Assembly: GCF_040049215.1 (NCBI RefSeq)
Contig: NZ_JBDZDN010000001.1
Span: forward strand, 186,001 to 250,000
DNA from: Mesorhizobium_K sp040049215
GTDB taxonomy: Bacteria > Pseudomonadota > Alphaproteobacteria > Rhizobiales > Rhizobiaceae
Direction of reading: 5' to 3'
Length of the DNA stretch: 64,000 bases
Numbering within the stretch: the stretch's first letter is position 1; every line of letters starts with the position of its first letter. The notes beneath the pieces were generated by a model. That model was not told the origin of the DNA. It saw nothing but the letters and a program-made list of their open reading frames with translations, and did not search any database. Of the stretch, positions 1 to 8,061 are shown in pieces. The translations under genes and the position numbers were made by a program.

Positions 1-477
1 ACCAACTGGCCGCAACTGGTGCTCGGTCTCGCCTTCTCCTGGGGCGCGCTGATGGGCTGGGCGGCGGAATATGCCGACCTCGCGCGGCCGGCGGTGCTGC
101 TCTATCTCGGCTCGGTCTTCTGGGTGATCGGCTACGACACGATCTACGCGCACCAGGACAAGGAGGACGACGCGCTGGTCGGCGTGAGGTCGACGGCACG
201 GCTGTTCGGCGACAGTACCAAATCCTGGCTGATCGGTCTCTACGGCGGCGCGCTGATCCTGATGGCGAGCGCGTTTTCGGCGGCCGGGATTCCCGTGCCG
301 GCGATGGCCGGTCTGGTTGCCGCCGGCGCTCACATGGCGCGCCAGATCGCGGTGCTCGATATCGACGATCCGGACCAGTGCCTGCGGCTCTTCAAGTCGA
401 ACAATGTCGTCGGCTGGCTGATTTTCCTGGGACTGATCGGCGGCGGCGTATGGGCGGCGCTGAAGCCGCTGGTTTAA
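1..477 (+). CDS. ubiA: 4-hydroxybenzoate polyprenyltransferase, C-terminal part (5' end outside window)
   Basis: This is an integral membrane prenyltransferase that attaches the polyprenyl tail to 4-hydroxybenzoate in ubiquinone synthesis. The reading frame is open from base 1, so the N-terminus with the first aspartate-rich motif is missing. The visible 158 residues contain the second UbiA motif DTIYAHQDKEDD near residue 46 and several hydrophobic segments that would be membrane helices, with a last helix close to the C-terminus (VVGWLIFLGLIGGGVW). The partner that makes its prenyl substrate is the polyprenyl diphosphate synthase gene near 14 kb. The family assignment is firm. The exact prenyl length is not visible. 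Confidence 0.92.
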   Translation, partial: TNWPQLVLGLAFSWGALMGWAAEYADLARPAVLLYLGSVFWVIGYDTIYAHQDKEDDALVGVRSTARLFGDSTKSWLIGLYGGALILMASAFSAAGIPVPAMAGLVAAGAHMARQIAVLDIDDPDQCLRLFKSNNVVGWLIFLGLIGGGVWAALKPLV

Positions 478-489
478 GTCAACGCCCGC

Positions 490-1056
490 TCATTCGGGAG
501 CGATGATCTCGTCGCCGTTGACGACAAGGCGCAGGCCGAGATTGCCGGGCTTGCGGCGCATCAGGAAGCGCGGACGGCGCTGGGGCGTCACGCGGCGCTT
601 GCGGCGATCCTGGGCAGGCAGCGCCTTGATGGCGGCGCCGAGCGATTCCTCGAGCGTGCGGGCGATGCCGTCGGCTTCGATCAGCATCATCGGAAGGCGG
701 TAGGCGTCGGCCCAGGCGCGCCAGTCGGCGGCGACGTCTTCCAGATTGTCGGCAACGAGCAGCGGCACCGACAGCATCGGATCGTTGTGAAGAAGTTCCA
801 GCGTCACGGTGACGTTGCCCTCCGGGTCTTCCATGGCGCGCGCGGCCACGCCGCGAAAGGCGTTAGCCGGGAGCACGACGGTGGCCGGCAGCCCGCTCAT
901 CTGCAGGATGCGCTTCACGATCGCGCCACGCTGATCGATCGTGAACGTCACGTCGCCAAAATCGTCGCGCGTCGCGTAGCTCACGACCTGGGGCAAACGG
1001 AACGGGTCGAGCCGCATGTTGCGGCCCGCCCAGACTGGCTTCAGTCCGGTGCTCAT
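490..1056 (-). CDS. DUF6101 family protein
   Basis: A 188-residue protein that I recognise as the DUF6101 family of Rhizobiales, whose function is unknown. The N-terminus is characteristic (GLKPVWAGRNMRLDPFRLPQ). The centre is an acidic, beta-rich domain, and the C-terminus has a strongly basic linker (DRRKRRVTPQRRPRFLMRRK) before a final beta hairpin (LRLVVNGDEIIAPE). There is no signal peptide or membrane segment, so it is probably cytoplasmic, and the basic patch could bind nucleic acid or membrane (inference). It converges with ubiA, with a gap of only 12 bases. Its leader carries a pair of direct repeats. Confidence 0.8.
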   Translation of the reverse strand: MSTGLKPVWAGRNMRLDPFRLPQVVSYATRDDFGDVTFTIDQRGAIVKRILQMSGLPATVVLPANAFRGVAARAMEDPEGNVTVTLELLHNDPMLSVPLLVADNLEDVAADWRAWADAYRLPMMLIEADGIARTLEESLGAAIKALPAQDRRKRRVTPQRRPRFLMRRKPGNLGLRLVVNGDEIIAPE

Positions 1057-1084
1057 ATTGATGCCTTCCTGTCTCTCCTGAGAG

Positions 1085-1121
1085 CCGGTTTTCCCGGTTC
1101 CCCCGGACCGGTTTGCCCGGT
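1085..1121. repeat. Two direct repeats in the leader of the DUF6101 gene
   Basis: The 14-base unit CCGGTTTKCCCGGT occurs twice, at 1085-1098 and 1108-1121, with a start-to-start distance of 23 bases. It lies about 30 bases upstream of the DUF6101 start codon at 1056. Each unit is rich in CCGG and could form small hairpins. It may be a regulatory or RNA element of this gene. Nothing more can be said from one copy. Confidence 0.4.
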
Positions 1122-1276
1122 CTCGCTTGTGGGATGGACAGTAGCGGGCGACCCTTAGCCGCCGGCTTAAAAAAGTCGGTTAAATTTTGCTGATCTCCGG
1201 GATGGTTATCGAATCCCACCGCCTGCAAGGAGTTGGTAGGCTTCGTTTACAGCGGCTTTCTAGACCGTTCTTTGCC

Positions 1277-1320
1277 GCAATTCCGGACGGAAAACCGGTT
1301 CCCACGCTTCCTGGAATTGC
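1277..1320. repeat. Rhizobial intergenic inverted repeat at the 3' end of the FAD-oxidase gene
   Basis: GCAATTCC at 1277-1284 is perfectly complemented by GGAATTGC at 1313-1320, with a 28-base loop that includes CGGAAAACCGG. This composition resembles a very common dispersed intergenic repeat of rhizobia (recognised from memory, not searched). It abuts the stop codon of the gene at 1322-2755 and may stabilise or end that transcript, though there is no T tract. Confidence 0.5.
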
Positions 1321-1321
1321 T

Positions 1322-2755
1322 CTACAGCACCTTTCCGGGGTTCATGATGCCGGCGGGATCGAACGCCGCCTTGATGCGGCGCATGAGCTCGATGCCGACC
1401 GCAGGCGCGGTGGCAAGCAGCTCTTCCCGCTTCAACTGGCCGATGCCGTGCTCGGCCGAGATCGAGCCGCCGAGATCACGCACGATGTCATGCACCGCCT
1501 TGTTCATCGGCCGATAGAGCGAGAGGAACGCCTGCGGGTCGGCGCCGACCGGCTGGCTGACATTGTAGTGCAGGTTGCCGTCGCCCATGTGGCCGAAGCA
1601 GACAACGCGCGCACCCGGGCAGACGCGCTCCACTTCCAGCGCGGCGCGGGCGATGAACTCCGGGATGGCGGCGACCGGCACGGAGATGTCGTGCTTGATC
1701 GACGCGCCTTCCGGCTTCTGCGCGTCCGAAATGTTCTCGCGCAGCGCCCAGAAGGCTCTCTCTTGCGCGACGCTGGTTGCGACAACCGCATCAAACGTAG
1801 CCATGGCGTCACCGAATAGCGCGCTGTCGAATAGCTCTTCTGAGAGTTGTTCGGCATCCTCCTGCGAGCGGCCCGACGAGACTTCCACCAATAGGTGCCA
1901 AGGCCAATCTGACAGCGGACGTACCGTCCCCGGAATGTGCCGAACAACGAACTCTACCGCTATATCAGCTACAAGCTCGAAAGCCGTCAGATTGGCCCCA
2001 GCCACATTCAACGCGAGTGATAGTAGTTCCAGCGCGGCGCTTGGGGAAAGCACGCTTACCCAAACAACCTTGCGCCCCTTCGGCTTCGGAAAAATCTTCA
2101 GCACGGCAGCGGTGATGATGCCGAGCGTGCCTTCCGCGCCAACAAACAGGTTCTTCAGATCGTAGCCGGTGTTGTCCTTCTTCAGTTTGCGGAGATCGTC
2201 GAACACCGCGCCTGTCGGCAGCACGACCTCCACGCCGAGGCATAGCTCGCGCGTGTTGCCGTAGGCGAGCACCGCCGTACCGCCGGCATTGGACGACAGG
2301 TTGCCGCCTATCTGGCAGGAGCCCTGCGACGCCAGCGACAGCGGGTAGAGGCGATCGGCGGCGTCGACAGCCCGGTGCAGCGCTTCCAGCACGACGCCGG
2401 CCTCGGCGGTGACGGTGTTCGATTGCGGGTCGATCTCGCGGATGCGATTGAGCCGCGACAGCGACACGACGATCTCGTTACCGGTCGCATGCGGCATCTG
2501 GCCGCCGACGAGGCCGGTGTTGCCGCCCTGGGGCACGATGGGCGTACGCGTCTCGGTGGCCAGCGCAAGGATGCGGCTGACCTCCTCGACGCTGCCGGGC
2601 CTCAGCACCAGCGGCGAGCGGCCGCTCCACAGGCCGCGCGGCTCGCGCAGATAGGGACCGATGTCGGCCTCCGCGCGCAGGGCGTGTGCATCACCGACGA
2701 TGGCCGCGAAGCGGTCGAGCAGGGCTTGATCGAGGACGACCGCTTCGGAGGTCAT
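1322..2755 (-). CDS. FAD-linked oxidase (GlcD / D-2-hydroxyglutarate or D-lactate dehydrogenase type)
   Basis: A 477-residue flavoprotein of the FAD-binding type 4 family, which oxidises D-2-hydroxy acids such as D-lactate, D-2-hydroxyglutarate or glycolate and passes electrons to the respiratory chain. The N-terminal PCMH-type FAD domain shows QGGNTGLVGG at residues 76-85. The C-terminal half ends in the family motif SISAEHGIGQLKRE around residue 440, and length is normal. The 4-base overlap with the upstream tsaC/sua5 gene (2752-2755) implies one transcript. The exact substrate cannot be told from sequence; similarity to human D2HGDH-type proteins makes a 2-hydroxy acid dehydrogenase most likely. 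Confidence 0.88.
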   Translation of the reverse strand: MTSEAVVLDQALLDRFAAIVGDAHALRAEADIGPYLREPRGLWSGRSPLVLRPGSVEEVSRILALATETRTPIVPQGGNTGLVGGQMPHATGNEIVVSLSRLNRIREIDPQSNTVTAEAGVVLEALHRAVDAADRLYPLSLASQGSCQIGGNLSSNAGGTAVLAYGNTRELCLGVEVVLPTGAVFDDLRKLKKDNTGYDLKNLFVGAEGTLGIITAAVLKIFPKPKGRKVVWVSVLSPSAALELLSLALNVAGANLTAFELVADIAVEFVVRHIPGTVRPLSDWPWHLLVEVSSGRSQEDAEQLSEELFDSALFGDAMATFDAVVATSVAQERAFWALRENISDAQKPEGASIKHDISVPVAAIPEFIARAALEVERVCPGARVVCFGHMGDGNLHYNVSQPVGADPQAFLSLYRPMNKAVHDIVRDLGGSISAEHGIGQLKREELLATAPAVGIELMRRIKAAFDPAGIMNPGKVL

Positions 2756-3792
2756 TTCCGGCCTTCCCTTATGTCTCGCGGCGCGGCGGCGCGCCGGAGC
2801 CGGTCGTTGATGGCCTCGCCGAGACCGGCGTCGGGAATCGGCTCGACGGCGATGGTTTTCGCGCCGGAGCGGTCGAGCGCCTGCATGTGGGAGAAGAGAT
2901 TGGCCGCCGCCTCGCGCAGGTCTCCCGAGGGCGACAGGTTCAGCATGGCGGCCGCCTCCGCGGCGCCTGCGGCGCGGTTCGGGCCGAAAGCCAGCAGCGC
3001 CTCGCCGGGCCGGACGCTGGCGGCACCGACGCGGACGGCGGCATTCGGCGCATAGTGCGAGGCGAGCATGCCGGGCGCCTCGACGCGCTCGCCGGTATTG
3101 GCCCCGGTATTGGCGGCTTGCCGCAGCAGCGGCAGGCCAGTCACGGCCTCGATAACTTCCGCCGCGATGCCGCCCGGACGCAGCAGCCGTACCGTCGCAC
3201 CCTCGACCTTGACGATGGACGATTCAAGCCCGACCTCGGTCGGACCGCCGTCGACGATCAGCGGAATCTTCCCGCCAAGATCGGCCTCGACGGCCTCGGC
3301 GGTGGTGGCCGTGATCCGGCCGGACGAATTGGCGCTGGGGGCAGCGAGCGGGCGGCCGAGGCGCGCGATCAACTGGGAGCCGAAACCCTGCGGCATGCGC
3401 AGTGCGATCGTGTCGAGGCCGGCCGTCACCAGCGGATGGATGGCCGCTCCCTTAGCCAGCGGGAGCACCAGGGTCAGCGGACCCGGCCAAAAGGCCTGGG
3501 CGAGTTTCTCCGAAAGGGTGTCGAAAACGGCGACCTCATGCGCCATGACGAGGCCGGAGACATGGGCGATCAGCGGGTTGAAGCGCGGCCGGCCTTTCGC
3601 CTCGAAGATGCGCGCGACCGCCTCGCCATTGGTGGCGTCGCCGGCAAGCCCGTAGACGGTTTCGGTCGGGATCGCCACGACCTGGCCGGCTTCGAGCAGC
3701 GCCAGAGCGCGCTCCATCCCCTCGCCGGTCTTCAGGATTTCCGCCACAGACGCCCGTCCGATTTTCTTCTCGGCGTTGCTATAGCCCGCCAT
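2752..3792 (-). CDS. tsaC: L-threonylcarbamoyladenylate synthase (Sua5/TsaC)
   Basis: It makes threonylcarbamoyl-AMP from threonine, bicarbonate and ATP for the t6A37 modification of tRNAs reading ANN codons. The N-terminal YrdC domain shows AIPTETVYGLAGDA and the KGRPRFNPLI substrate motif. The extra C-terminal Sua5 domain contains the linker SHYAPNAAVRV, so this is the long Sua5 form (346 residues) rather than the short TsaC. I chose the ATG at 3792; a frame extension to a TTG at 3807 is possible but adds only five residues. It is the first gene of a two-gene transcript with the FAD-linked oxidase. Confidence 0.92.
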   Translation of the reverse strand: MAGYSNAEKKIGRASVAEILKTGEGMERALALLEAGQVVAIPTETVYGLAGDATNGEAVARIFEAKGRPRFNPLIAHVSGLVMAHEVAVFDTLSEKLAQAFWPGPLTLVLPLAKGAAIHPLVTAGLDTIALRMPQGFGSQLIARLGRPLAAPSANSSGRITATTAEAVEADLGGKIPLIVDGGPTEVGLESSIVKVEGATVRLLRPGGIAAEVIEAVTGLPLLRQAANTGANTGERVEAPGMLASHYAPNAAVRVGAASVRPGEALLAFGPNRAAGAAEAAAMLNLSPSGDLREAAANLFSHMQALDRSGAKTIAVEPIPDAGLGEAINDRLRRAAAPRDIREGRK

Positions 3793-4433
3793 CGCCGCAG
3801 GCAACAACCCGCCACATCAAGCCAAACCGGGTCTTGGGCCTTTGCTCCGGGCAATATGCTGTTCCTCCTTTCTTGCGGCCGCGCGAAAACGTCCCGCGCT
3901 TCCTGCGAAGCCGGGGGTGGGAAGCGGGGCACGGGACCGTCGCCTCTCAATTGTTATACGTGGCGCGGTCTTCCGTGCCCCGCCGGCGTTCTTGCCCTAC
4001 CTGGAGGGGACGCAGCGAATTCTTTCACCGCGCGACCTCGGTCAGGGCCCGGACCTCAGGGCTCATCACCCAGCCGCGCCACCTCCGCGCGACCGATCCG
4101 GCGCCGCCGCCCTCCCTGATACCCGGTGCGCACCAGGTTCCCGCGAGAGCGGTGGGGCAAGTATCGCCTGAGTGGAGGCGGCGTGGAGAAACAGGGCCGG
4201 ATTATTTCCCGGTCTGAACGAAATCAGCGGGTTGGCGGCGATGTATATCCACGAAACGTGGCGTCTTTTACCGGTAACGGACGCGGCTGGAGGCAGACCC
4301 GGACCACCGGCCGCAGGCGCGGAGAACTGCCGCGTCACCGATTTGTTAATCGATAAAATGTTACGTTTCCCGGAAAGCCGCCGTTAAGCACAGGGCGGCA
4401 GGATAGGCTCAGGCTTTCTCGGGGCTGCCGGTC
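3793..4433. other. Intergenic region of about 640 bases without a supported gene
   Basis: The region separates the divergent tsaC and PSII-repeat genes. It holds short open frames on both strands, but none has a convincing ribosome binding site, recognisable domain or rhizobial codon pattern. A-T rich patches at about 3953-3962 and 4339-4370 are the likeliest promoter positions for the flanking genes. I see no RNA gene. Confidence 0.5.
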
Positions 4434-4949
4434 ATGCGTGTCGTTGGCATAGTCTTTTTCCTCGCGGCGTTCGGCGCCGCGCACACTCATGCATCCTCGA
4501 TCGTGACGCTCGATCCGTCCGAGGGCGACGATCCCTCGATCATCACGCTCGGCGACCAGGTGGAGATCGATCCTTCCATCGTCGCGGCGGTTTCCGAAAC
4601 CGGACCGTCGCCGTCGATCATTGCGCTCGCCGACACGCCAACGACCCCCTCCATCATCACGCTGGGCGGACCCGCCGGCGAAGAGGACGCAAGCGCTACG
4701 CCATCCCAGCGCATGTCCATACCGATGATCATTCGCGGCGGCGAGGTCGGCGCGGCGGCCGCCCGCCCCGCGCCGGCCCAGGCTGCCACGCAGCCCGGCG
4801 TCCCGCTGCTCGATCCCAATGACCGCGGCACGCCGTCCAAACGCAAGGCGCTGAAGCGTCAGGCGGCGCGGCTGGCCGAAGAGGCCGCGGCGGCGGCCCA
4901 GAATCCACAGCCGGATCCATCGACCGAGCCTGTGCCCTTCGGGCAGTAG
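4434..4949 (+). CDS. Secreted hypothetical protein with degenerate PSIITL repeats
   Basis: I do not recognise this 171-residue protein. Residues 1-20 form a signal peptide (MRVVGIVFFLAAFGAAHTHA). The mature N-terminal half repeats a short motif: SSIVTLDP, DPSIITLG, DPSIVAAV, SPSIIALA, TPSIITLG, then a more diverged SIPMIIRGG. The units are separated by acidic linkers of roughly 8-20 residues. The C-terminal half is alanine/proline rich with one basic segment (KRKALKRQAARLAEE) that may be helical. The pattern suggests an extended periplasmic or cell-wall-associated protein with repeated short beta strands (inference). It stands alone between divergent and convergent neighbours. Confidence 0.7.
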   Translation: MRVVGIVFFLAAFGAAHTHASSIVTLDPSEGDDPSIITLGDQVEIDPSIVAAVSETGPSPSIIALADTPTTPSIITLGGPAGEEDASATPSQRMSIPMIIRGGEVGAAAARPAPAQAATQPGVPLLDPNDRGTPSKRKALKRQAARLAEEAAAAAQNPQPDPSTEPVPFGQ

Positions 4950-4956
4950 GGCTAGC

Positions 4957-7554
4957 TCAACCCGCTATCTTCGAGAAATCCGCGACCTGTCCGGTCGCCG
5001 CGCGGATGCGGGCGAGCAGGGCAAGGCGGTTGGCGCGCACGGCCACGTCTTCATCATTCACGAGAACGCGTTCAAAGAATGAATCAACTGGTTCACGCAA
5101 CGCGCTAAGCGCGCCGAGAGCGGCGGAAAAGTCTTCGTTCTGAATCGCTTCGCCGGCTTTCCTCTCGGCCTGATTCACCGCGGCCGCGAGTTTTTTCTCC
5201 TCGTCGGTGCGGAAAAGGGCGGGATCGACGGTCGGCGCGACGGCCGTTTTCTTCTTCTCCTCGGCAGCCAGGATATTGGCCGCGCGCTTGGTTCCGGCGA
5301 GCAGGTTCTTGCCGTCGTCGGTGGAGAGGAAGGTGCCGAGGGCTTCGACGCGACGGACGATGGTGAGCAGGTCGTCGTTCGATGAGGTCGTGATCTCCCC
5401 CCTTGAGGGGGAGATGCCCGGCAGGGCAGAGGGGGGTGTTTCGCGCCGCGCCTGTCCACCCCTCTCTGTCGGCTTCGGCGACATCTCCCCCTCAAGGGGG
5501 GAGATTACCGGCGCGCTTCCGCCAGCCGCCAACACCGCGTCGATCAGATCGTGCCGAGCGCCCTGCTCGCGGAGATAGACTTTTAGGCGGTCGTGGAAGA
5601 AGGAGAGGAGGTCGGCTGCTATAGGCTGGGTCTTTTCGATCGCAGCTACCTTGGCAATCTCAAGTTGCTCAAACTGTTTTTGAAGTTCGCTCTCTTGCTG
5701 CTCTGGAGGAAGCTTGTCGATATATTCAATACGATATGCTGAGTTCGGCTTAACGTTCTCAACAAATTGCAGATACCGGTCGACCTCCGTAAAGATGCCC
5801 CTAACTTGAATAATCGCGAGGCTCGCTGTCGCTCGCAATTGAATTGATAAAGCATTCTCCACCACAATCCTGATCACACCCAGCGCCGCCCTCCTCAGCG
5901 CGTAGGGGTCCTTGCTGCCCGTAGGCTTCTCGTCGATAGCCCAGAAGCCGACCAGCGTGTCGAGCTTGTCGGCCAGCGCGACGGCAACCGAGACCGGATC
6001 GGTCGGCACGCGGTCGGACGGGCCCTGCGGCTTGTAGTGTTCCTCGATCGCGGCGGCGACGGAGGAATGCTCGCCCTGCAGGGCCGCGTATTTGCGACCC
6101 ATCGCGCCCTGGAGCTCCGGGAACTCGCCGACCACCTCTGTCTGCAGATCGGCCTTGGCGAGCACGGCCGCACGGCGTGCGTCCTTCGGGTCGGTGCCGA
6201 CGATCGGCGCAAGCTCCTCGGCCAGCCGCGCGATGCGCTCGACGCGCTCGCCTTGCGCGCCGAGCTTGGCGTGGAAGGTGACGCCGAGCTTGTCGAGGCG
6301 GGCCATGCGCTGGTCGAGCGGCTTCCTGAGGTCGAGCCCGAATTTTTCCGCCGACGGCTTCAACTGGCCGAGGTCGGGCAGATCGGCCTGGTCGGTCTTC
6401 CAAAAATAGAACGCGTCGGAAAGGCGCGCGCGCACCACCTTGCCGTTGCCGTGCGCGATCTCCTTGCCGTGGTCCTTCGCCTCGATGTTGGCGGTGAGGA
6501 TGAAACGGTTGGAGAGGCGCACAGTATCCCCCTCCCCCTTGAGGGGAGGGGTTAGGGGTGGGGGTATGCTGCCGTCGAGCGCGTCGTCGATACCCCCACC
6601 CGCGCCTTCGGCGCGACCTCCCCTCAAGGGGGAGGTTGGCGAGCAGACGAAACACTTCTGGTTGGCGCGGATGGTCAGCCGGATGACCTCCGCCGGGATC
6701 GACAGAAAATCCTCCTCGAAGGTTCCGAGCAGCACGACCGGCCATTCGACCAGCCCCGAAACCTCTTCCAGAAGACCCTCGTCCTCGACAAGATCGAGCC
6801 CGCTGGCGAAGGCGAGGTTCCTGGCGTCGGAAAGGATGATCTGCTTGCGGCGGTCGGCGTCGATGACGACCTTGGCCGCCTCCAGCTTGGCGGCATAATC
6901 CTCGAAGCGCCTGACCGCGATCGGACCCGGCGCGTGGAAGCGGTGGCCGAAGGTGACGTTGCCCGAACGGATGCCGTCGATCTCGAAATCGACCACGACC
7001 GGCTCCTCGGTCTCTGGACCGAAGGTGCACAGGATCGACTGCAGCGGGCGCACCCATCTCAGCGCCTCACCGCCGCGCCCTTCGGTCGCGCCGTAGCGCA
7101 TCCCCTTCGGGCCGGAGGCCGGGCCCCAGCGCATCGATTTCGGCCAGGGGAAGGCGCGGATGACTGAAGGCACCAGCTCGGCGATGATTTCTTCGGCCGC
7201 CCTGCCCGGCTTCGAAATGTGCGCGACGTAGAAGTCGCCCTTCTTGGGGTCGGAATGAATATGCGCCTGGCTCGCGTCAGACAGGCCGGCCTTGCGCAAA
7301 AAACCCTCGATCGCCTGCGGCGGCGCTTTCGTCGAGGGACCCTTGATCTCCTCGCGCACGTCCTTCGAGCGGGCGGTGACGCCGCGCAGATCGAGCGTCA
7401 GGCGGCGCGGCGTCCAGTATTCGCGGGCCGCCTCGTAGGTCAGACCGGCCTCGACCAGACCGTCGGCGACCATCTTTTTCAGGTCGCCGGCCGCCTTGCG
7501 CTGCATGCGGGCGGGGATCTCTTCCGAGCGGAGTTCTAGCAGGAGGTCGGGCAT
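4957..7554 (-). CDS. glyS: Glycyl-tRNA synthetase beta subunit, enlarged by inserted segments
   Basis: The beta subunit of the alpha2beta2 glycyl-tRNA synthetase, needed for tRNA-Gly recognition. The conserved start (MPDLLLELRSEEIPARMQ), IRANQKCF in the middle, the HD-like LREQGARHDLIDAV and the C-terminal RANRLALLARIRAATGQVADFSKI are all present. I chose the ATG at 7554; a frame extension to a TTG at 7593 is unlikely. At 865 residues it is well over the usual roughly 700. The excess is accounted for by two palindromic repeat elements read through in frame (6528-6636 and 5393-5505) and one A-T rich non-conserved stretch (about 5634-5860). The frame is intact, so the gene is probably functional. 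The alpha subunit gene is not adjacent but lies 1.4 kb away at 9016. Confidence 0.95.
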   Translation of the reverse strand: MPDLLLELRSEEIPARMQRKAAGDLKKMVADGLVEAGLTYEAAREYWTPRRLTLDLRGVTARSKDVREEIKGPSTKAPPQAIEGFLRKAGLSDASQAHIHSDPKKGDFYVAHISKPGRAAEEIIAELVPSVIRAFPWPKSMRWGPASGPKGMRYGATEGRGGEALRWVRPLQSILCTFGPETEEPVVVDFEIDGIRSGNVTFGHRFHAPGPIAVRRFEDYAAKLEAAKVVIDADRRKQIILSDARNLAFASGLDLVEDEGLLEEVSGLVEWPVVLLGTFEEDFLSIPAEVIRLTIRANQKCFVCSPTSPLRGGRAEGAGGGIDDALDGSIPPPLTPPLKGEGDTVRLSNRFILTANIEAKDHGKEIAHGNGKVVRARLSDAFYFWKTDQADLPDLGQLKPSAEKFGLDLRKPLDQRMARLDKLGVTFHAKLGAQGERVERIARLAEELAPIVGTDPKDARRAAVLAKADLQTEVVGEFPELQGAMGRKYAALQGEHSSVAAAIEEHYKPQGPSDRVPTDPVSVAVALADKLDTLVGFWAIDEKPTGSKDPYALRRAALGVIRIVVENALSIQLRATASLAIIQVRGIFTEVDRYLQFVENVKPNSAYRIEYIDKLPPEQQESELQKQFEQLEIAKVAAIEKTQPIAADLLSFFHDRLKVYLREQGARHDLIDAVLAAGGSAPVISPLEGEMSPKPTERGGQARRETPPSALPGISPSRGEITTSSNDDLLTIVRRVEALGTFLSTDDGKNLLAGTKRAANILAAEEKKKTAVAPTVDPALFRTDEEKKLAAAVNQAERKAGEAIQNEDFSAALGALSALREPVDSFFERVLVNDEDVAVRANRLALLARIRAATGQVADFSKIAG
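5393..5505. repeat. Palindromic repeat element inserted in frame in glyS (copy 1)
   Basis: Two arms of about 45 bases face each other. Each begins with the small palindrome ATCTCCCC..TTGA..GGGGAGAT and continues to an AGAGGGGGGT-like end. The left arm starts at 5393 and the right arm ends at 5505, with a short GC-rich centre. The element is translated as about 38 residues of GlyS (including SPLEGEMSPKPTERGG and SPSRGEI) and does not break the frame. The same unit occurs near 6.5 kb and twice near 38.5 kb in this window. Confidence 0.85.
5634..5860 (-). other. A-T rich, non-conserved segment inside glyS
   Basis: This stretch of the glyS coding sequence is visibly richer in A and T than the rest of the gene and encodes a polar, coiled-coil-like stretch (for example KLPPEQQESELQKQFEQLEI). 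It falls between IRIVVENAL and ADLLSFFHDRL, where family members normally have a short linker. It looks like a replaced or inserted segment of foreign base composition. The open frame is kept. Confidence 0.6.
6528..6636. repeat. Palindromic repeat element inserted in frame in glyS (copy 2)
   Basis: Inverted arms CCTCCCCCTTGAGGGGAGG (left, from about 6530) and CCTCCCCTCAAGGGGGAGG (right, to about 6636) enclose a centre with GGGGGTAT and ATACCCCC. It is a related but distinct variant of the 5.4-kb element. It is translated within GlyS just after NQKCFVC, giving SPTSPLRGGRAEGAGGG and PPPLTPPLKGEGD, before the conserved RLSNRFILTANIEA. The frame is kept. Confidence 0.82.
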
Positions 7555-7686
7555 TGGGGGTCTCGTCGGCGAAAGCTGGCGCGGGAATAGCAAGTCATCC
7601 CGTACCTGTCACCCGTCACTGGGCATTCCGTGAACCAAAACGGCGGCCGGTGCGACTAAGCGATATCGAAAGGAAGGCTTACGGCC

Positions 7687-7860
7687 ATGAAATCGCTTAC
7701 GACCTATATCCAGATCGCGGCTCTCGCCGCCTGCTTTGCCGCGCAGTTCCACCCGGCCTCGAGTACCGGCATGCCGGGCACCCGCAAGGCGCTCCAGACG
7801 CTGGAAGTGTTCACCAGCGAGCGCGCCGTCGAGACGGTCGCCTGGTCTGACCAGCGTTAA
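7687..7860 (+). CDS. Small secreted hypothetical protein (57 aa)
   Basis: A short open frame starts with ATG at 7687, preceded by a good ribosome binding site (GAAAGGAAGG at about 7668-7677), and stops at 7858-7860. Residues 1-19 look like a signal peptide (KSLTTYIQIAALAACFAAQ). The remaining 38 residues are polar with no recognised domain. It is divergent from glyS. Codon choice is G/C-ending like its neighbours. I do not recognise it; the signal sequence and ribosome binding site make it a probable real gene. Confidence 0.6.
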   Translation: MKSLTTYIQIAALAACFAAQFHPASSTGMPGTRKALQTLEVFTSERAVETVAWSDQR

Positions 7861-8061
7861 CAGGCGCTCAAATCCTTTAAGGCGGCGATCTTCGAATCGT
7901 CGCCTCGGTCCTCTTCCCCCCTGCCGAAAACGTGCCTGCTTGGCTTGCAGGACGGCTTGCCGTAGGTCGCAATTTGGCGAAATCGGGGCTGGCGAGACAA
8001 TGCGAGAGCTTCCCAATCGGATATACGTTCAAAATGGTATTTCGCACGGCGAGCCGCTTTT

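Noticed and set aside
4126..4387. Small + strand open frames in the 3.8-4.4 kb gap
   Set aside because: No ribosome binding site, no domain, and two overlapping frames of equal quality; not supportable as genes.
5393..6636. CRISPR-like or insertion-sequence reading of the repeats in glyS
   Set aside because: The units are paired inverted palindromes without regular spacers, transposase or target-site duplications that I can see.
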